A model generated the notes under the pieces. That model did not search any database and had not been told where the DNA came from. It worked only from the letters and a program-made list of their open reading frames with translations. Positions 53,432 to 62,954 of a stretch of DNA of 64,000 nt are shown here, piece by piece. The number at the start of each line of letters is the position of its first letter. The stretch's first letter is position 1. The stretch is from contig NZ_CP021850.1 in the NCBI RefSeq assembly GCF_002896855.1, positions 3,187,665 through 3,251,664 of the forward strand. The letters run 5' to 3'. The DNA comes from Clostridium thermosuccinogenes. Its GTDB lineage: Bacteria; Bacillota; Clostridia; Acetivibrionales; DSM-5807. Both the position numbers and the translations under genes were made by a program.

Positions 53432-55513
53432 TCATGCCCTGTTTCCCTCATACTGAAGCTTATAAAGGTTGTAATACATGCCTCTTTTGGCCAAAAGCTC
53501 CTGATGGTTTCCCATCTCCCGAATTCTTCCCTTATGCAGCACGATGATGTTATCCGCATGCTGTATGGTTGAAAGCCTGTGGGCTATCACAATCGTCGTG
53601 CGGTTTCTGGTAAGTTTCGCCAAAGCATCTTGTATCAGCAGCTCCGTTTCAGTGTCAATGTTGGCTGTCGCCTCATCCAGTATGAGAATGGACGGATCAA
53701 AAGCCAAAGCCCGTGCAAAAGCTAAAAGCTGCCTCTGCCCGGCGGAAAAGGTCGCTCCCCTTTCCTTCACTTCCTCATCATAGCCATTAGGCAGTCCCTG
53801 TATGAATCCATCGGCATTCACATAAGCTGACGCCTTTTTGACTTCCTCATCAGATATTCTATCCTCACTCAACCTTATGTTCTCCATAACAGTTCCGCTG
53901 AACAGGAACACATCCTGCAGCACCATTCCCACATTTTCCCTGAGGCTTTTCTTTTTAATCTGGCGTATATCTATTCCATCCATAAGTATCTGACCCTTTC
54001 GGATCTCATAAAACCTGTTCAGAAGATTTATTATAGATGTTTTTCCTGCGCCGGTGGCACCCACTATGGCCAGAGTCTTTCCTGCAGGCACTTTGAAGCT
54101 CACGTCCTTCAGCACCCATTCATCATCGTTATAGGCAAACCATACATTTTTAAATTCTATATCTCCCTTTATCCTGTCTTTGTCCATCTCGATGCTGCCC
54201 TCATCCGGCTCTCCGGGAGTGTCCAATATTCCAAAAATCCTCTCGGAAGAAGCCATTGCCGCCTGGAGTATATTGTATTTTTCCGCCATGTCGTTGATGG
54301 GATGGAAGAACTGTCCCACATAATCAACAAAGGCGAAAAGCACACCAAACTGCAAGGTTCCATCCAAAACCCGAATCCCTCCAAACCATAACAGCGCCGC
54401 AATGGTGGCCGATGATATCAGTTCGATAAGGGGCCTGAATACCCCCGATACAACAACCTCACCCATGGTAGCTTTATAATATTCCTTGTTGGTCTTCTTA
54501 AACTCTTCAAGCTTTTCCTTCTGTCGGTCAAATATCTGGATCACCCGCATACCCGATATGTTTTCAGACAAAACGGTGTTAATGCGGGCCAAAGCCACTC
54601 TTATTCTCCTATATGCCTTTCTGGCATTCTTTCTGAAAAAGACGGTAACCAGAACTACCACCGGTATTGCTCCAATTATAATTAGGGCAAGAACCATATT
54701 CATGCTGAACATTATTATTATGACTCCCACCAAAATGCAGAAATCCTTTAAAAGGCTGACTAAAACATTGGTATACATGTCATTCAAGGTTTCCGTATCA
54801 TTGGTGACCCTGGTTACCAGCCTTCCCACCGGGTTTTTATCAAAAAACGCAATGGGCATTTTCTGAATGTGGCTGAATATCTCCTGCCGGATATTAAAAA
54901 TTATGGTCTGTCCCACATAGTTCAAAATATAGGTTTGAAGAAAATTGAACAGGAAGCCGGCAATGATGGCCAGAATAAAAATAATCCCGATGGTCTTCAT
55001 GGCATTCAAATCCTTCGACCTGAATATTTTAACTTCATTACGGTCCAGCCTTCTTGCCTCCAGGATAATACTGTCACCATAATGCAGCTGATACTGCCGG
55101 CTTTCTTCTGAAATCTCCGCCACCGTCGCGCTTCCCATCATCTCCGGCTCTACAATACCGTTTACCAGATAAGGTATATTATCCACATAGTCAATAAAAA
55201 ATACTCTGTCCTCCGGAATTTCTTCAGGAACTGACTCCACCCTTTTATATATCCTGCCTTCGAATTCCACGCCTTCCACACCGGAAGAAGCCTCATATGT
55301 AATCATGGGTTTCTGGTAACCATTCAGATAATCATCTATCGCTATTTTTATGAAGTAAGGCTTCAGGAGGTCTATCACGGTAACAGCAACCAGAAGAAGT
55401 ATTGCGGCTGCAAAAAAGGCCCAATACTTCTTTGCATATGACATAAGGCGTTTCATCAGCTTGGAGTCATATGCCTTGACCTGAGTTTCCTCTTCATAAT
55501 AACTCATACTCAT
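53432..55513 (-). CDS. ABC exporter subunit with canonical Walker B (BmrD/YheH-like)
   Basis: A half-transporter of 693 residues: six membrane segments, then a nucleotide-binding domain with Walker A GATGAGKTS, a signature FSAGQRQLLA (LSGGQ variant), Walker B ILILDEATANID and switch IAHRLST. Between the first and second membrane segments it has about 100 extra extracellular residues (about 55-160). BmrD/YheH of Bacillus subtilis is also long in this part. The start overlaps the partner gene by 20 bases. Because the catalytic Glu is present here and missing in the partner, only one full ATP site is expected to use this Glu. Substrate unknown; drug export is the family role. Confidence 0.88.
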   Translation of the reverse strand: MSMSYYEEETQVKAYDSKLMKRLMSYAKKYWAFFAAAILLLVAVTVIDLLKPYFIKIAIDDYLNGYQKPMITYEASSGVEGVEFEGRIYKRVESVPEEIPEDRVFFIDYVDNIPYLVNGIVEPEMMGSATVAEISEESRQYQLHYGDSIILEARRLDRNEVKIFRSKDLNAMKTIGIIFILAIIAGFLFNFLQTYILNYVGQTIIFNIRQEIFSHIQKMPIAFFDKNPVGRLVTRVTNDTETLNDMYTNVLVSLLKDFCILVGVIIIMFSMNMVLALIIIGAIPVVVLVTVFFRKNARKAYRRIRVALARINTVLSENISGMRVIQIFDRQKEKLEEFKKTNKEYYKATMGEVVVSGVFRPLIELISSATIAALLWFGGIRVLDGTLQFGVLFAFVDYVGQFFHPINDMAEKYNILQAAMASSERIFGILDTPGEPDEGSIEMDKDRIKGDIEFKNVWFAYNDDEWVLKDVSFKVPAGKTLAIVGATGAGKTSIINLLNRFYEIRKGQILMDGIDIRQIKKKSLRENVGMVLQDVFLFSGTVMENIRLSEDRISDEEVKKASAYVNADGFIQGLPNGYDEEVKERGATFSAGQRQLLAFARALAFDPSILILDEATANIDTETELLIQDALAKLTRNRTTIVIAHRLSTIQHADNIIVLHKGRIREMGNHQELLAKRGMYYNLYKLQYEGNRA

Positions 55514-57257
55514 CCTCCCCCTCTATCTGTTCCGCCAGCAGCTGTTTCTGGTAAAGGTCATAATATTCGCCTTTCAGTTTCAGAAGAGATTCATGGTTTC
55601 CTCTTTCTATTATCTCACCGTCATCCAGCACAATAATTTCGTCCGCATGCTTGATGGAGGAAATCCTGTGGGAAACTACAACACTGGTGCGGTTTTTCAG
55701 AACATCCTTAAGCCCTTTCAATATCTCCTCTTCCGTATTGGTATCCACTGCAGAAAGGCAATCATCCAGGAGCAACACCTCCGGATCTCTCACAATTGCC
55801 CTGGCAATGGCAATCCTCTGCTTCTGTCCTCCTGACAGGGTTACACCCCTCTCACCCACCATGGTTTCAAACTTTTCGGGGAAATCCATTATATTTTCGT
55901 ACACCTGGGCGATTTTGGAGGCATTTATAATGCTTTCATCATCCCTGCCGCAGAAAAAGTCTATGTTTTCCCTTATGGTTGAAGAAAAAAGGAATGTATC
56001 CTGGGGTACATATCCCATGCTGCCTCTTAATACCGACAGGGGTATCCTGTTTATATCTACTCCGTCTATCAGCAGCATGCCTTCTTCCACGTTGTACAAT
56101 CGCTGTATGAGGTTTATGAGGGTTGTTTTGCCGCTTCCCGTCCTGCCGACAATGGCAAGAGTTTTGCCTTCTTCAATCAACAGATTGATATTTTTCAGGG
56201 CAGGCCGGCTGGCGCCAGGATAGGTAAAGGTGAGATTTCTAAACTCTATTCTTCCTTTAATACCCCGCAAAGGTACAACATTCGGAGCATCTTGAATTTC
56301 CGGCTTTTCCCTCATTATTTCGTTTATCCTTTTGATGGAAACGGAAGCCCTCTGAAATATGCTCACGATCCATCCTAACGCGGCTATCGGCCAGATGAGC
56401 ATTCCCAGGTAGCTGTTGAAAGACACAAAGCTTCCCAGGCTTATATCTCCATATATTACTTTCACTCCGCCATACCATAGGGCAATGACAAAGGAAAAAG
56501 CAGAAATGGTTCCTATCATCGGAAACAGGCTGCTCGTAACTTTAGTGTACTTGAGTACGGTATTTCTGTTATTTATGTTAGTTTCTCTAAATTTATCCTC
56601 CTCATGCTTTTCCTGGGCGAAGGCCTTTACCACCCTTATACCGGAAATATTCTCCCTGGTCCTCTCGGTCAGCTGCGAAAAAGCTTCCTGGATTTTCTGA
56701 AGGCTTCTATGCATAAGGTCCACGTTGAAAACAATAATAAGAGCCATTACCGCCAAAGGCCCAAAAGAAGCCAGAGTAAGTCCTACGCCCCCGGTTCTGA
56801 ACATCATTGCAATCGCAGCCACAGGGATGATTGCGCTGTCAAAAGCAAAGGCAACTCCCTGGCCCAAAGCCGTACTTACATTATTGATGTCGCTGGTAGC
56901 ATGAGCCATGAGATCTCCTGTTTTATGGTTGTTATAATAATTGGGAGACAGCTTTTGAAGGTGATGGTAAAACCTGTTTCGCAAATGCATTTCTATGGAT
57001 TTCGCCACACCATAGACCATATATCTCCATGTAAACCTGAAGACAGCAATTCCCAGCGCAATTCCTGCTACAATTCCCGTATAAACTGCCAGCCGGGATT
57101 TATTCAATTCTCCCGACTTAAGTAAATCCGTCATGATTCCCAAAACCCTTGGCAACACCAACTGCAAGGTGTCGACAACTATTAGGCTTAATATTCCAAA
57201 AGCGTACTTATATTTGTTTTTTGCAATAATATCCCTAATGAACTCCAAATCTCTCAT
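55494..57257 (-). CDS. ABC exporter subunit with degenerate Walker B (BmrC/YheI-like)
   Basis: A half-transporter of 587 residues. Six membrane segments (from IAKNKYKYAFGILSLIVVD) precede the nucleotide-binding domain with Walker A GRTGSGKTT, canonical signature LSGGQKQR and Walker B VLLLDDCLSAVDT, where Asp replaces the catalytic Glu. The switch is VVSHRIS. It is the asymmetric partner of the downstream subunit (overlap 20 bases), which has the canonical Glu but a variant signature. The pair mirrors BmrC/BmrD and LmrC/LmrD multidrug exporters. GAGGTGAG precedes the ATG. No attenuator leader or regulator was seen upstream. Confidence 0.88.
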   Translation of the reverse strand: MRDLEFIRDIIAKNKYKYAFGILSLIVVDTLQLVLPRVLGIMTDLLKSGELNKSRLAVYTGIVAGIALGIAVFRFTWRYMVYGVAKSIEMHLRNRFYHHLQKLSPNYYNNHKTGDLMAHATSDINNVSTALGQGVAFAFDSAIIPVAAIAMMFRTGGVGLTLASFGPLAVMALIIVFNVDLMHRSLQKIQEAFSQLTERTRENISGIRVVKAFAQEKHEEDKFRETNINNRNTVLKYTKVTSSLFPMIGTISAFSFVIALWYGGVKVIYGDISLGSFVSFNSYLGMLIWPIAALGWIVSIFQRASVSIKRINEIMREKPEIQDAPNVVPLRGIKGRIEFRNLTFTYPGASRPALKNINLLIEEGKTLAIVGRTGSGKTTLINLIQRLYNVEEGMLLIDGVDINRIPLSVLRGSMGYVPQDTFLFSSTIRENIDFFCGRDDESIINASKIAQVYENIMDFPEKFETMVGERGVTLSGGQKQRIAIARAIVRDPEVLLLDDCLSAVDTNTEEEILKGLKDVLKNRTSVVVSHRISSIKHADEIIVLDDGEIIERGNHESLLKLKGEYYDLYQKQLLAEQIEGEDEYELL

Positions 57258-57346
57258 ATCTCACCTCAAAACCACCTGTCACAAGAGACGGCTATAACTA
57301 CTTGAATGGTTGATTATCCATCATAAAGTTCAGAATTTACGTCGAA

Positions 57347-58486
57347 CTAGATTTTTATCAATTTCCTTATAAGAGGTACTTTCTGATGAATCGCGCTCTC
57401 CGGGCACATTTCCTGACAGCAGTAGCATCTTATGCAGGTCTTGTATTTGTACGTCGGCGGATTCGTTTTTATGCCGTCATGCCAATTTACAGCTTTAGGT
57501 TTCACCGGGCATATATTAACACAAACACCGCATTTTACACATTTGCTTTTATCTATAAAAGGCTTGGGCACCACTAAGTTTCTCGCAAACTGCAAGGCCG
57601 AACCGACTTTGAAAGGTTTGACCGGCTCCCTTTTTACATCGAAGTCAGGGTTCCTAAAACTCTCAATAGGATCCCCTACAACCTCAATGCTGCTTTCATC
57701 AAAAGTACCCAGTCCCATTTCAGCTCCCACCTTGATCGTCGGAACAAACTCCGGATCAAGGTTTATTATCCTGCAAACTGTGGCATCCAGAGCTATTGGA
57801 TCGGCGGAAAGCAGCAAAACATTCATCTTTTTCGGAGTTCCTCCCCTGGGTCCGTTTCCTTCCATCGCCATAATTCCGTCCATTATGTAAAGTCTTGGCT
57901 TGAGCAACCTGTTAAGATCAATGAGCATTCTGGAAAAATCAAAAACATTGGGGATTCTCACATGCATTTCACCTTTAAGAGGGCCGGGGATGCAGCCAAA
58001 CTGGTTTTTGACCGACCCGGTCATCCTGGCAAAGCCATGGGTTTTCAACTTTGGTATGCTTATCAGGCCGTCGCTCTCCAAGACCCCTTTGGCTATCACA
58101 AACCTCTTGTTTTGTACGCCTTCATGAAAGGGAACTTCCTCCCCATTATTGAAGTCAGCAAGGCTTATGCCCAGTTCTTCAGCAGCATCAGCTATACCGG
58201 ATTTTCTGGCAGCTGCTTTCGGACTATGGAAGCCCGGAGAGTCACCATAGGTCAACAGAGCACCGGCTTCCTTGAAAATCTCCCCTACGGCCTTGAAAAC
58301 CGAAGGATGTGTCGTCACACATCTTTCAGGAGGATCGGCGGAAAGGAGATTGGGCTTTAAAAGGATCTTTTCGCCGGGCTTTACAAATGCTCCGGCCCCT
58401 CCCAGCAGCTCCAAACCTTTTTTAACAGCGCTCCTCACCTTTTCATAGTCATAACTTTCACACTTTATCAATGCAACTTTGGACAT
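57347..58486 (-). CDS. DUF362 iron-sulfur protein
   Basis: 379 residues. The N-terminal 290 form a DUF362 domain (VKPGEKILLKPNLLSADPPE, then CVTTHPSVFKAV, and LISIPKLKTHGFARMTGSVK, then NQFGCIPG). The C-terminus has a 2[4Fe-4S] ferredoxin domain: CVKCGVCVNICPVKP and CIRCYCCQEMCPESA. The ATG at 58486 follows GGGTGGTG; an earlier in-frame start lies inside the sigK leader region. Family members occur widely in anaerobes and their reaction is not established. Divergent from sigK. Confidence 0.88.
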   Translation of the reverse strand: MSKVALIKCESYDYEKVRSAVKKGLELLGGAGAFVKPGEKILLKPNLLSADPPERCVTTHPSVFKAVGEIFKEAGALLTYGDSPGFHSPKAAARKSGIADAAEELGISLADFNNGEEVPFHEGVQNKRFVIAKGVLESDGLISIPKLKTHGFARMTGSVKNQFGCIPGPLKGEMHVRIPNVFDFSRMLIDLNRLLKPRLYIMDGIMAMEGNGPRGGTPKKMNVLLLSADPIALDATVCRIINLDPEFVPTIKVGAEMGLGTFDESSIEVVGDPIESFRNPDFDVKREPVKPFKVGSALQFARNLVVPKPFIDKSKCVKCGVCVNICPVKPKAVNWHDGIKTNPPTYKYKTCIRCYCCQEMCPESAIHQKVPLIRKLIKI

Positions 58487-58694
58487 ATTATACACCACCC
58501 GGTCAATTAATATATCATTAACTATATACGTAATTTCACAACTCATTTCTAGCTTGTTTTCAAACAAAATGTTCTTTGATGATTATACCACAGGATTTTC
58601 TACTTTTTTCAAGAATTTAAAAATGTACTTGCACCTCGCTGTTAAAATTTTCATATACTTTATAGGTACCCTAATTATGATGGAGGTGCCCGCT

Positions 58695-59408
58695 TTGCTA
58701 CTCATGCATATAGTTTCAGCAATACTGGAGGCCTTTTGCAGCACATTTCTGCACATCGGATATGTATCCAGCTCCATCTCATATCCGCAGCCCCTGGCAG
58801 CGGAGGAAGAACTACGGTACGTAAAAATGTATAAGGAAGGCAGCGAAGAGGCAAAAAATATACTGATAGAACGAAATTTGCGCTTGGTCGCCCATATTGT
58901 CAAACGTTACAGTACACTGGGGTATGAATCGGAGGATTTGATTTCCGTCGGAACCATAGGTCTTATCAAAGCCATTACCACTTTTAACCCTGACAAAGGC
59001 ACAAGGCTTGTCACATATGCCGCAAAATGCATAGAAAACGAAATACGCATGTACATAAGGTCCACAGCAAAATACAAGGATGACATATCGCTGCACGACC
59101 CCGTAAGCACAGACAGGGACGGTAACGAGTCTTTGTTGATGGATATCCTGGTTAGCCAGTCACCGGCCATAGATGAGCAGGTGGAGCTGAACCTGCAAAA
59201 AAACTGGTTGTATACCAAAATGAAAACAGTCCTGAAAAGGAACGAAAAAGATATTCTTGAGCTGAGGTACGGCCTTCCCGACAAGGCTGAAAGAACGCAG
59301 ATTGAAATAGCTAAAATGTTCGGCATATCGAGGTCCTATGTATCAAGGATAGAAAAAAAGGCAATAAAAAAGCTAAGAAATGCTTTAAAGCCGGAAAGCT
59401 GCCTTTAA
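58695..59408 (+). CDS. sigK: Sporulation sigma factor SigK
   Basis: The late mother-cell sigma factor. The N-terminal stretch up to about residue 30 (LLMHIVSAILEAFCSTFL) is the hydrophobic pro-sequence, followed by SYPQPLAAEEELRYVKMYKEG, which matches the region after the pro-sequence cut. Region 2 is IERNLRLVAHIVKRYST, then LGYESEDLISVGTIGLIKAI; region 4 ends TQIEIAKMFGISRSYVSRIE. The TTG start at 58695 follows GGAGGTG by 6 bases, giving 237 residues, normal for SigK. The longer frame upstream has no support and would overlap the divergent DUF362 gene. The gene is intact, with no skin element. Confidence 0.92.
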   Translation: MLLMHIVSAILEAFCSTFLHIGYVSSSISYPQPLAAEEELRYVKMYKEGSEEAKNILIERNLRLVAHIVKRYSTLGYESEDLISVGTIGLIKAITTFNPDKGTRLVTYAAKCIENEIRMYIRSTAKYKDDISLHDPVSTDRDGNESLLMDILVSQSPAIDEQVELNLQKNWLYTKMKTVLKRNEKDILELRYGLPDKAERTQIEIAKMFGISRSYVSRIEKKAIKKLRNALKPESCL

Positions 59409-59529
59409 AGCAGGCCTTGACGGCATGCAACATTCATGAAAGCACCGATGATGATATGACAGATGACATTCAATTTGGGGCAACATTCCCTGAAGATAAG
59501 CAAAACAACCCCCATATTACATCACAAGA

Positions 59530-59555
59530 CCTTCCGGGCGGTATTAACCGGAAGG
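59530..59555 (+). terminator. Hairpin after sigK
   Basis: CCTTCCGG pairs with CCGGAAGG around a 10-base loop, followed by CTTCGTTTAA. 121 bases past the stop. The T tract is weak. Confidence 0.5.
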
Positions 59556-59623
59556 CTTCGTTTAATATTTGCCCTTTTGGTCAATAATTTTACAGAGAAC
59601 AGATAAAATAAGGACGGTTGGGG

Positions 59624-61327
59624 ATGTTGCCGCATAGATTAAAATCGATTTACGAATCTAAATTGCATAATGCAGCATGGACAAAAAACCGCGCCGATAT
59701 GGTGCCGGCATTTTTCTTTGTTCTTTTAAACGTGCTTAAGATTACCATATTTAATTTTTACATAATACCTGCCGGTACTGTCGGTGCCTTTTTATACAAA
59801 TTTGCAATCACTTTTTTGCTGTCTGTGATTGTGTATCTGCCTATTTTTAAATTCAGGAGCCGGATTTTCCTGATCGCCTTCTATGTTTTGCAAAGCGTTT
59901 ATATTTTTGCAAACCTGGCCTACTACCTGTTTTTCCGCTCCTATCTTCAGATCGCCCAGTCAATTTTATTACTGAAGGAAGGAGCCGATGCTGCCGGGCA
60001 TTTCTCAATTCCTAAAAACCCGATATTATGTATTGTATTAATCGATCTTCCCCTTTTTATTTACATAATGTTCACATACCGAAAGGTATCGATGCTTTAT
60101 AAAAGGCTTAAACCATCGGGCAGAGCATTGATAGCTGCGGCTGTTCTGGTACTGCTGCTGACCGAGGGTTATAATTACGCGTTCGGATATTCGCTTATTC
60201 ACCTGGCAAGGGAGTATACCGATAGAGAGCATCAAATAATTGAAAGATACGGCACATTGGTGAACTGCTTTATAAATTACAGCAACAGCTCTGATGAAGA
60301 AAAGCTGATAAGAAATTTCATATACGGGAAAACCAGGTCATCCCCTGGCAGGAAAGGCACCCCCGGCAATATAGTGGTCATTCAGGTGGAGTCAATGGAT
60401 TCCAATATAATCAACAAAAAATACAAGGGTGAGTACATAACACCGTTTTTGAACTCCTTATCCAGGGAAAACATATATTACCCTTATGTCCTAAGCTACC
60501 ACAAAGCCGGAGGAACTTCCGACTGCGAATTCTCCACAATCAACAGCTTGGAACCTTTGAACGATTTCCCGTCAATAAAGCTGAAGAGCTATATGTATCC
60601 GAACTCATTTCTAAAGGTATTGAACAATCATAATTATGCCACCGCAGCTTTCCACGGGAATGTCGGCAGCTATTTCAGCCGCAGTTCTGCTTACTCCCGC
60701 ATGGGGTTTGGCGAATTTGACGACATGATGGCAATGGGATTAAAGCATGTGGGTTGGGGAGCTCCCGACAAGGATGTGTTCAAGCATGCCATAAATAAGA
60801 CCGCCGGCTTAAAGCAGCCTTTTCTTACTTATACAATAACCATGACCAGTCACGGCCCCTTTACAAATGCCCTGAATTACTACAAAAGCAAGCGGTATGA
60901 CGATGTTTCAAATGAAGTGGTCAGAAATTACTTCAATACTTTTTCCTATGTGGACGAAGCAATCAAAGATTATGTGACCCATATACTGAAGAATTTTAGC
61001 AACACCTACATTTTCATATGGGGAGACCATACTCCAAATATTAATACGGACGAATATATGCAGGCTTCCTTTATCGAAGACAGCAAGTATTTTGAATTTG
61101 TGCCCCTAATAATCATCACACCGGACAAAATAAGGTATACGGAGACAAAAAAGGCGGCATCCTTCCTGGATATCGCTCCTACCATCCTGGAAGCATCGGG
61201 AGTGCCCTACGAAATCAAAACCGACGGCATAAACCTGCTGGATTTTAATGAGGAGGGTGGCAAAATACCCTACAGGGGAAGGGATTATGACAGGACCTAC
61301 CTGTATGATAGGGTGGCAGGAAGGTAA
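59624..61327 (+). CDS. LtaS-like membrane sulfatase (lipoteichoic acid synthase family)
   Basis: 567 residues. Five membrane segments lie in the first 185 residues (including FFFVLLNVLKITIFNFYI). The alkaline-phosphatase-type domain outside shows VVIQVESMDSN (metal Glu), AGGTSDCEFSTINSL (catalytic Thr), FHGNVGSYFSR, TSHGPF and FIWGDHTPN (metal Asp/His). These match LtaS and related glycerol- or ethanolamine-phosphate transferases. Whether the host makes classical lipoteichoic acid is not shown here. The ATG at 59624 follows AGGACGG; a TTG at 59618 is the alternative. Single gene, ended by a strong terminator. Confidence 0.86.
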   Translation: MLPHRLKSIYESKLHNAAWTKNRADMVPAFFFVLLNVLKITIFNFYIIPAGTVGAFLYKFAITFLLSVIVYLPIFKFRSRIFLIAFYVLQSVYIFANLAYYLFFRSYLQIAQSILLLKEGADAAGHFSIPKNPILCIVLIDLPLFIYIMFTYRKVSMLYKRLKPSGRALIAAAVLVLLLTEGYNYAFGYSLIHLAREYTDREHQIIERYGTLVNCFINYSNSSDEEKLIRNFIYGKTRSSPGRKGTPGNIVVIQVESMDSNIINKKYKGEYITPFLNSLSRENIYYPYVLSYHKAGGTSDCEFSTINSLEPLNDFPSIKLKSYMYPNSFLKVLNNHNYATAAFHGNVGSYFSRSSAYSRMGFGEFDDMMAMGLKHVGWGAPDKDVFKHAINKTAGLKQPFLTYTITMTSHGPFTNALNYYKSKRYDDVSNEVVRNYFNTFSYVDEAIKDYVTHILKNFSNTYIFIWGDHTPNINTDEYMQASFIEDSKYFEFVPLIIITPDKIRYTETKKAASFLDIAPTILEASGVPYEIKTDGINLLDFNEEGGKIPYRGRDYDRTYLYDRVAGR

Positions 61328-61457
61328 GGAAAATACCTTTATGTCAAAATTCCATGAAAGCAGTCAGCTTCCTCTTTTCCGCCAACTCTTTGCTGATGCC
61401 ACCTATACTATTACAATCTTTAGGCTTTCATCTCTGGCTGCTTTTGCTGCATGCAAA

Positions 61458-61487
61458 AAAGGTGCTAACGATAGCACCTTTTTATTT
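61458..61487 (+). terminator. Terminator of the LtaS-like gene
   Basis: AAAGGTGCTA pairs with TAGCACCTTT around a 4-base loop and runs into TTTTTATTT. The paired A and T runs allow it to serve the convergent pbpA transcript as well. Confidence 0.8.
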
Positions 61488-61544
61488 CCTAGAGTTTTCA
61501 GGTTACATCCCTGCATTCCACGACTGGCAGGCATAATTTCCCTG

Positions 61545-62954
61545 TCATTTTTTCAAATAGGCCTTCATCAACTCCCTGGCTATCGGGGCGGCTGATCCTC
61601 CTCCGGTAGTACCACTGTATTCAAGGATTACAGCGACAGCTATCTTTGGATTCTCCACCGGCGCAAAAGAAATAAACCAGGCATGGTTCTTGGCTTCTCC
61701 CTCTGCCGTCAGCTCGTTTTCTGCCGATCCGGTTTTCCCGGCCACATTCACCCCTTCTATGGCTGCAGATTTACCCGTTCCCGACTTTACCACCTCGCGC
61801 ATCATCAGCTTGATGGCTCCTGCCGTCTGAGTGGACATCACATTGTACAGAACCGATGGTTCCGTCACTTTTATTTCATCTCCGTCATGGGATACAACTC
61901 GGCTCACCATGTAAGGCTTCATCATAACTCCATTGTTGGCAATGCATGATGTTATCATAGCCATATGCAGAGGTGTGACCTGGAGTTTGCCCTGTCCTAT
62001 AGCGACCGATGCCATATCCGTTTTTCCCATGCTGTCATAGGGAAAACGGCTTTTGGTGACAGGGATTTCAAAAGGTATATCCTTTCCCAGCCCGAATCTG
62101 TCGGCAAGACTCCTCAAGACGTTTTCCCCCAGCTCAACTCCCACCTGGGAAAAGAAAACATTGCTGGATACGGCTAAAGCTTTTTTCATATCTATTTTTC
62201 CATAGGCTTTTTTTCCGGTATTGGAAAAGGGTTTTCCATCTATGGTGACAGTACCTTTGTCTTCTATTACAAGGTCTTCCATCCCGTTTTCCAAAGCTCC
62301 GGCGCTTATCACGGTTTTGTAGGTTGAACCCGGCGTATAAAGGCCCTGGGTGGCACGGGGAAGGAATATCGCATCCTCCGACTCCACCATGGCCTGCCAG
62401 TTGGCACTGAGCTTATCTTCGTTGGGGTCAAAGGCAGGCTTGCTCACCAAAGCCAATATTTCTCCGGTTTTTGGGTTCATCGCAACCACTGCCCCATTTC
62501 TGTCTCCCAACAGCTGACTTGCCAATTTCTGCAGTTCATGGTCCAGTGTAAGATAAACATCATCTCCATATCTCATGCCGGATTCATCCCGGTTGCCAAA
62601 ATCGAATATGCCTCTTTCGCTGCCCAACAGATAGTCATTATATGAAGCTTCCAGCATGGATTTCCCATAAGTTCTGGAATTATAGCCTATCACATGGCTG
62701 TACAGTGACCCATGGGGATAGGTGCGCTTCCAACCGTCCTCGGTTTTTGGACTGTCAGCCAGCACGATGCCATTTTTGTCCAAAATCCTGCCCCGTATGG
62801 TATCTTCCTCTGCTTCCCACTGCCTTTGGTTGTAGGAATTTGTGATAATCCTGTCCTTTACAAAAAGCTCGAAATAGGTGAGATATACTACGAGGCTTAA
62901 AAACAGAACGCTCATTACAATCAATATATGAATGACCTTTCTATCTTCCTTCAT
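61545..62954 (-). CDS. pbpA: Class B penicillin-binding protein, PbpA type
   Basis: A short monofunctional transpeptidase of 469 residues. One membrane segment (VIHILIVMSVLFLSLVVYLTY) precedes a small dimerisation region. The catalytic domain has STYKTVIS (SxxK), AVSSNVFFSQVG (SxN) and AGKTGSAENE (KTGS), followed by HAWFISFAPVENPKIAVAV. It overlaps the end of the FtsW/RodA-like gene by 14 bases, the conserved pairing of a SEDS glycosyltransferase with its partner PBP. The ATG at 62954 follows GGGAG; an earlier in-frame start is possible. With mrdA and ponA it makes three PBPs in the window. Confidence 0.88.
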   Translation of the reverse strand: MKEDRKVIHILIVMSVLFLSLVVYLTYFELFVKDRIITNSYNQRQWEAEEDTIRGRILDKNGIVLADSPKTEDGWKRTYPHGSLYSHVIGYNSRTYGKSMLEASYNDYLLGSERGIFDFGNRDESGMRYGDDVYLTLDHELQKLASQLLGDRNGAVVAMNPKTGEILALVSKPAFDPNEDKLSANWQAMVESEDAIFLPRATQGLYTPGSTYKTVISAGALENGMEDLVIEDKGTVTIDGKPFSNTGKKAYGKIDMKKALAVSSNVFFSQVGVELGENVLRSLADRFGLGKDIPFEIPVTKSRFPYDSMGKTDMASVAIGQGKLQVTPLHMAMITSCIANNGVMMKPYMVSRVVSHDGDEIKVTEPSVLYNVMSTQTAGAIKLMMREVVKSGTGKSAAIEGVNVAGKTGSAENELTAEGEAKNHAWFISFAPVENPKIAVAVILEYSGTTGGGSAAPIARELMKAYLKK

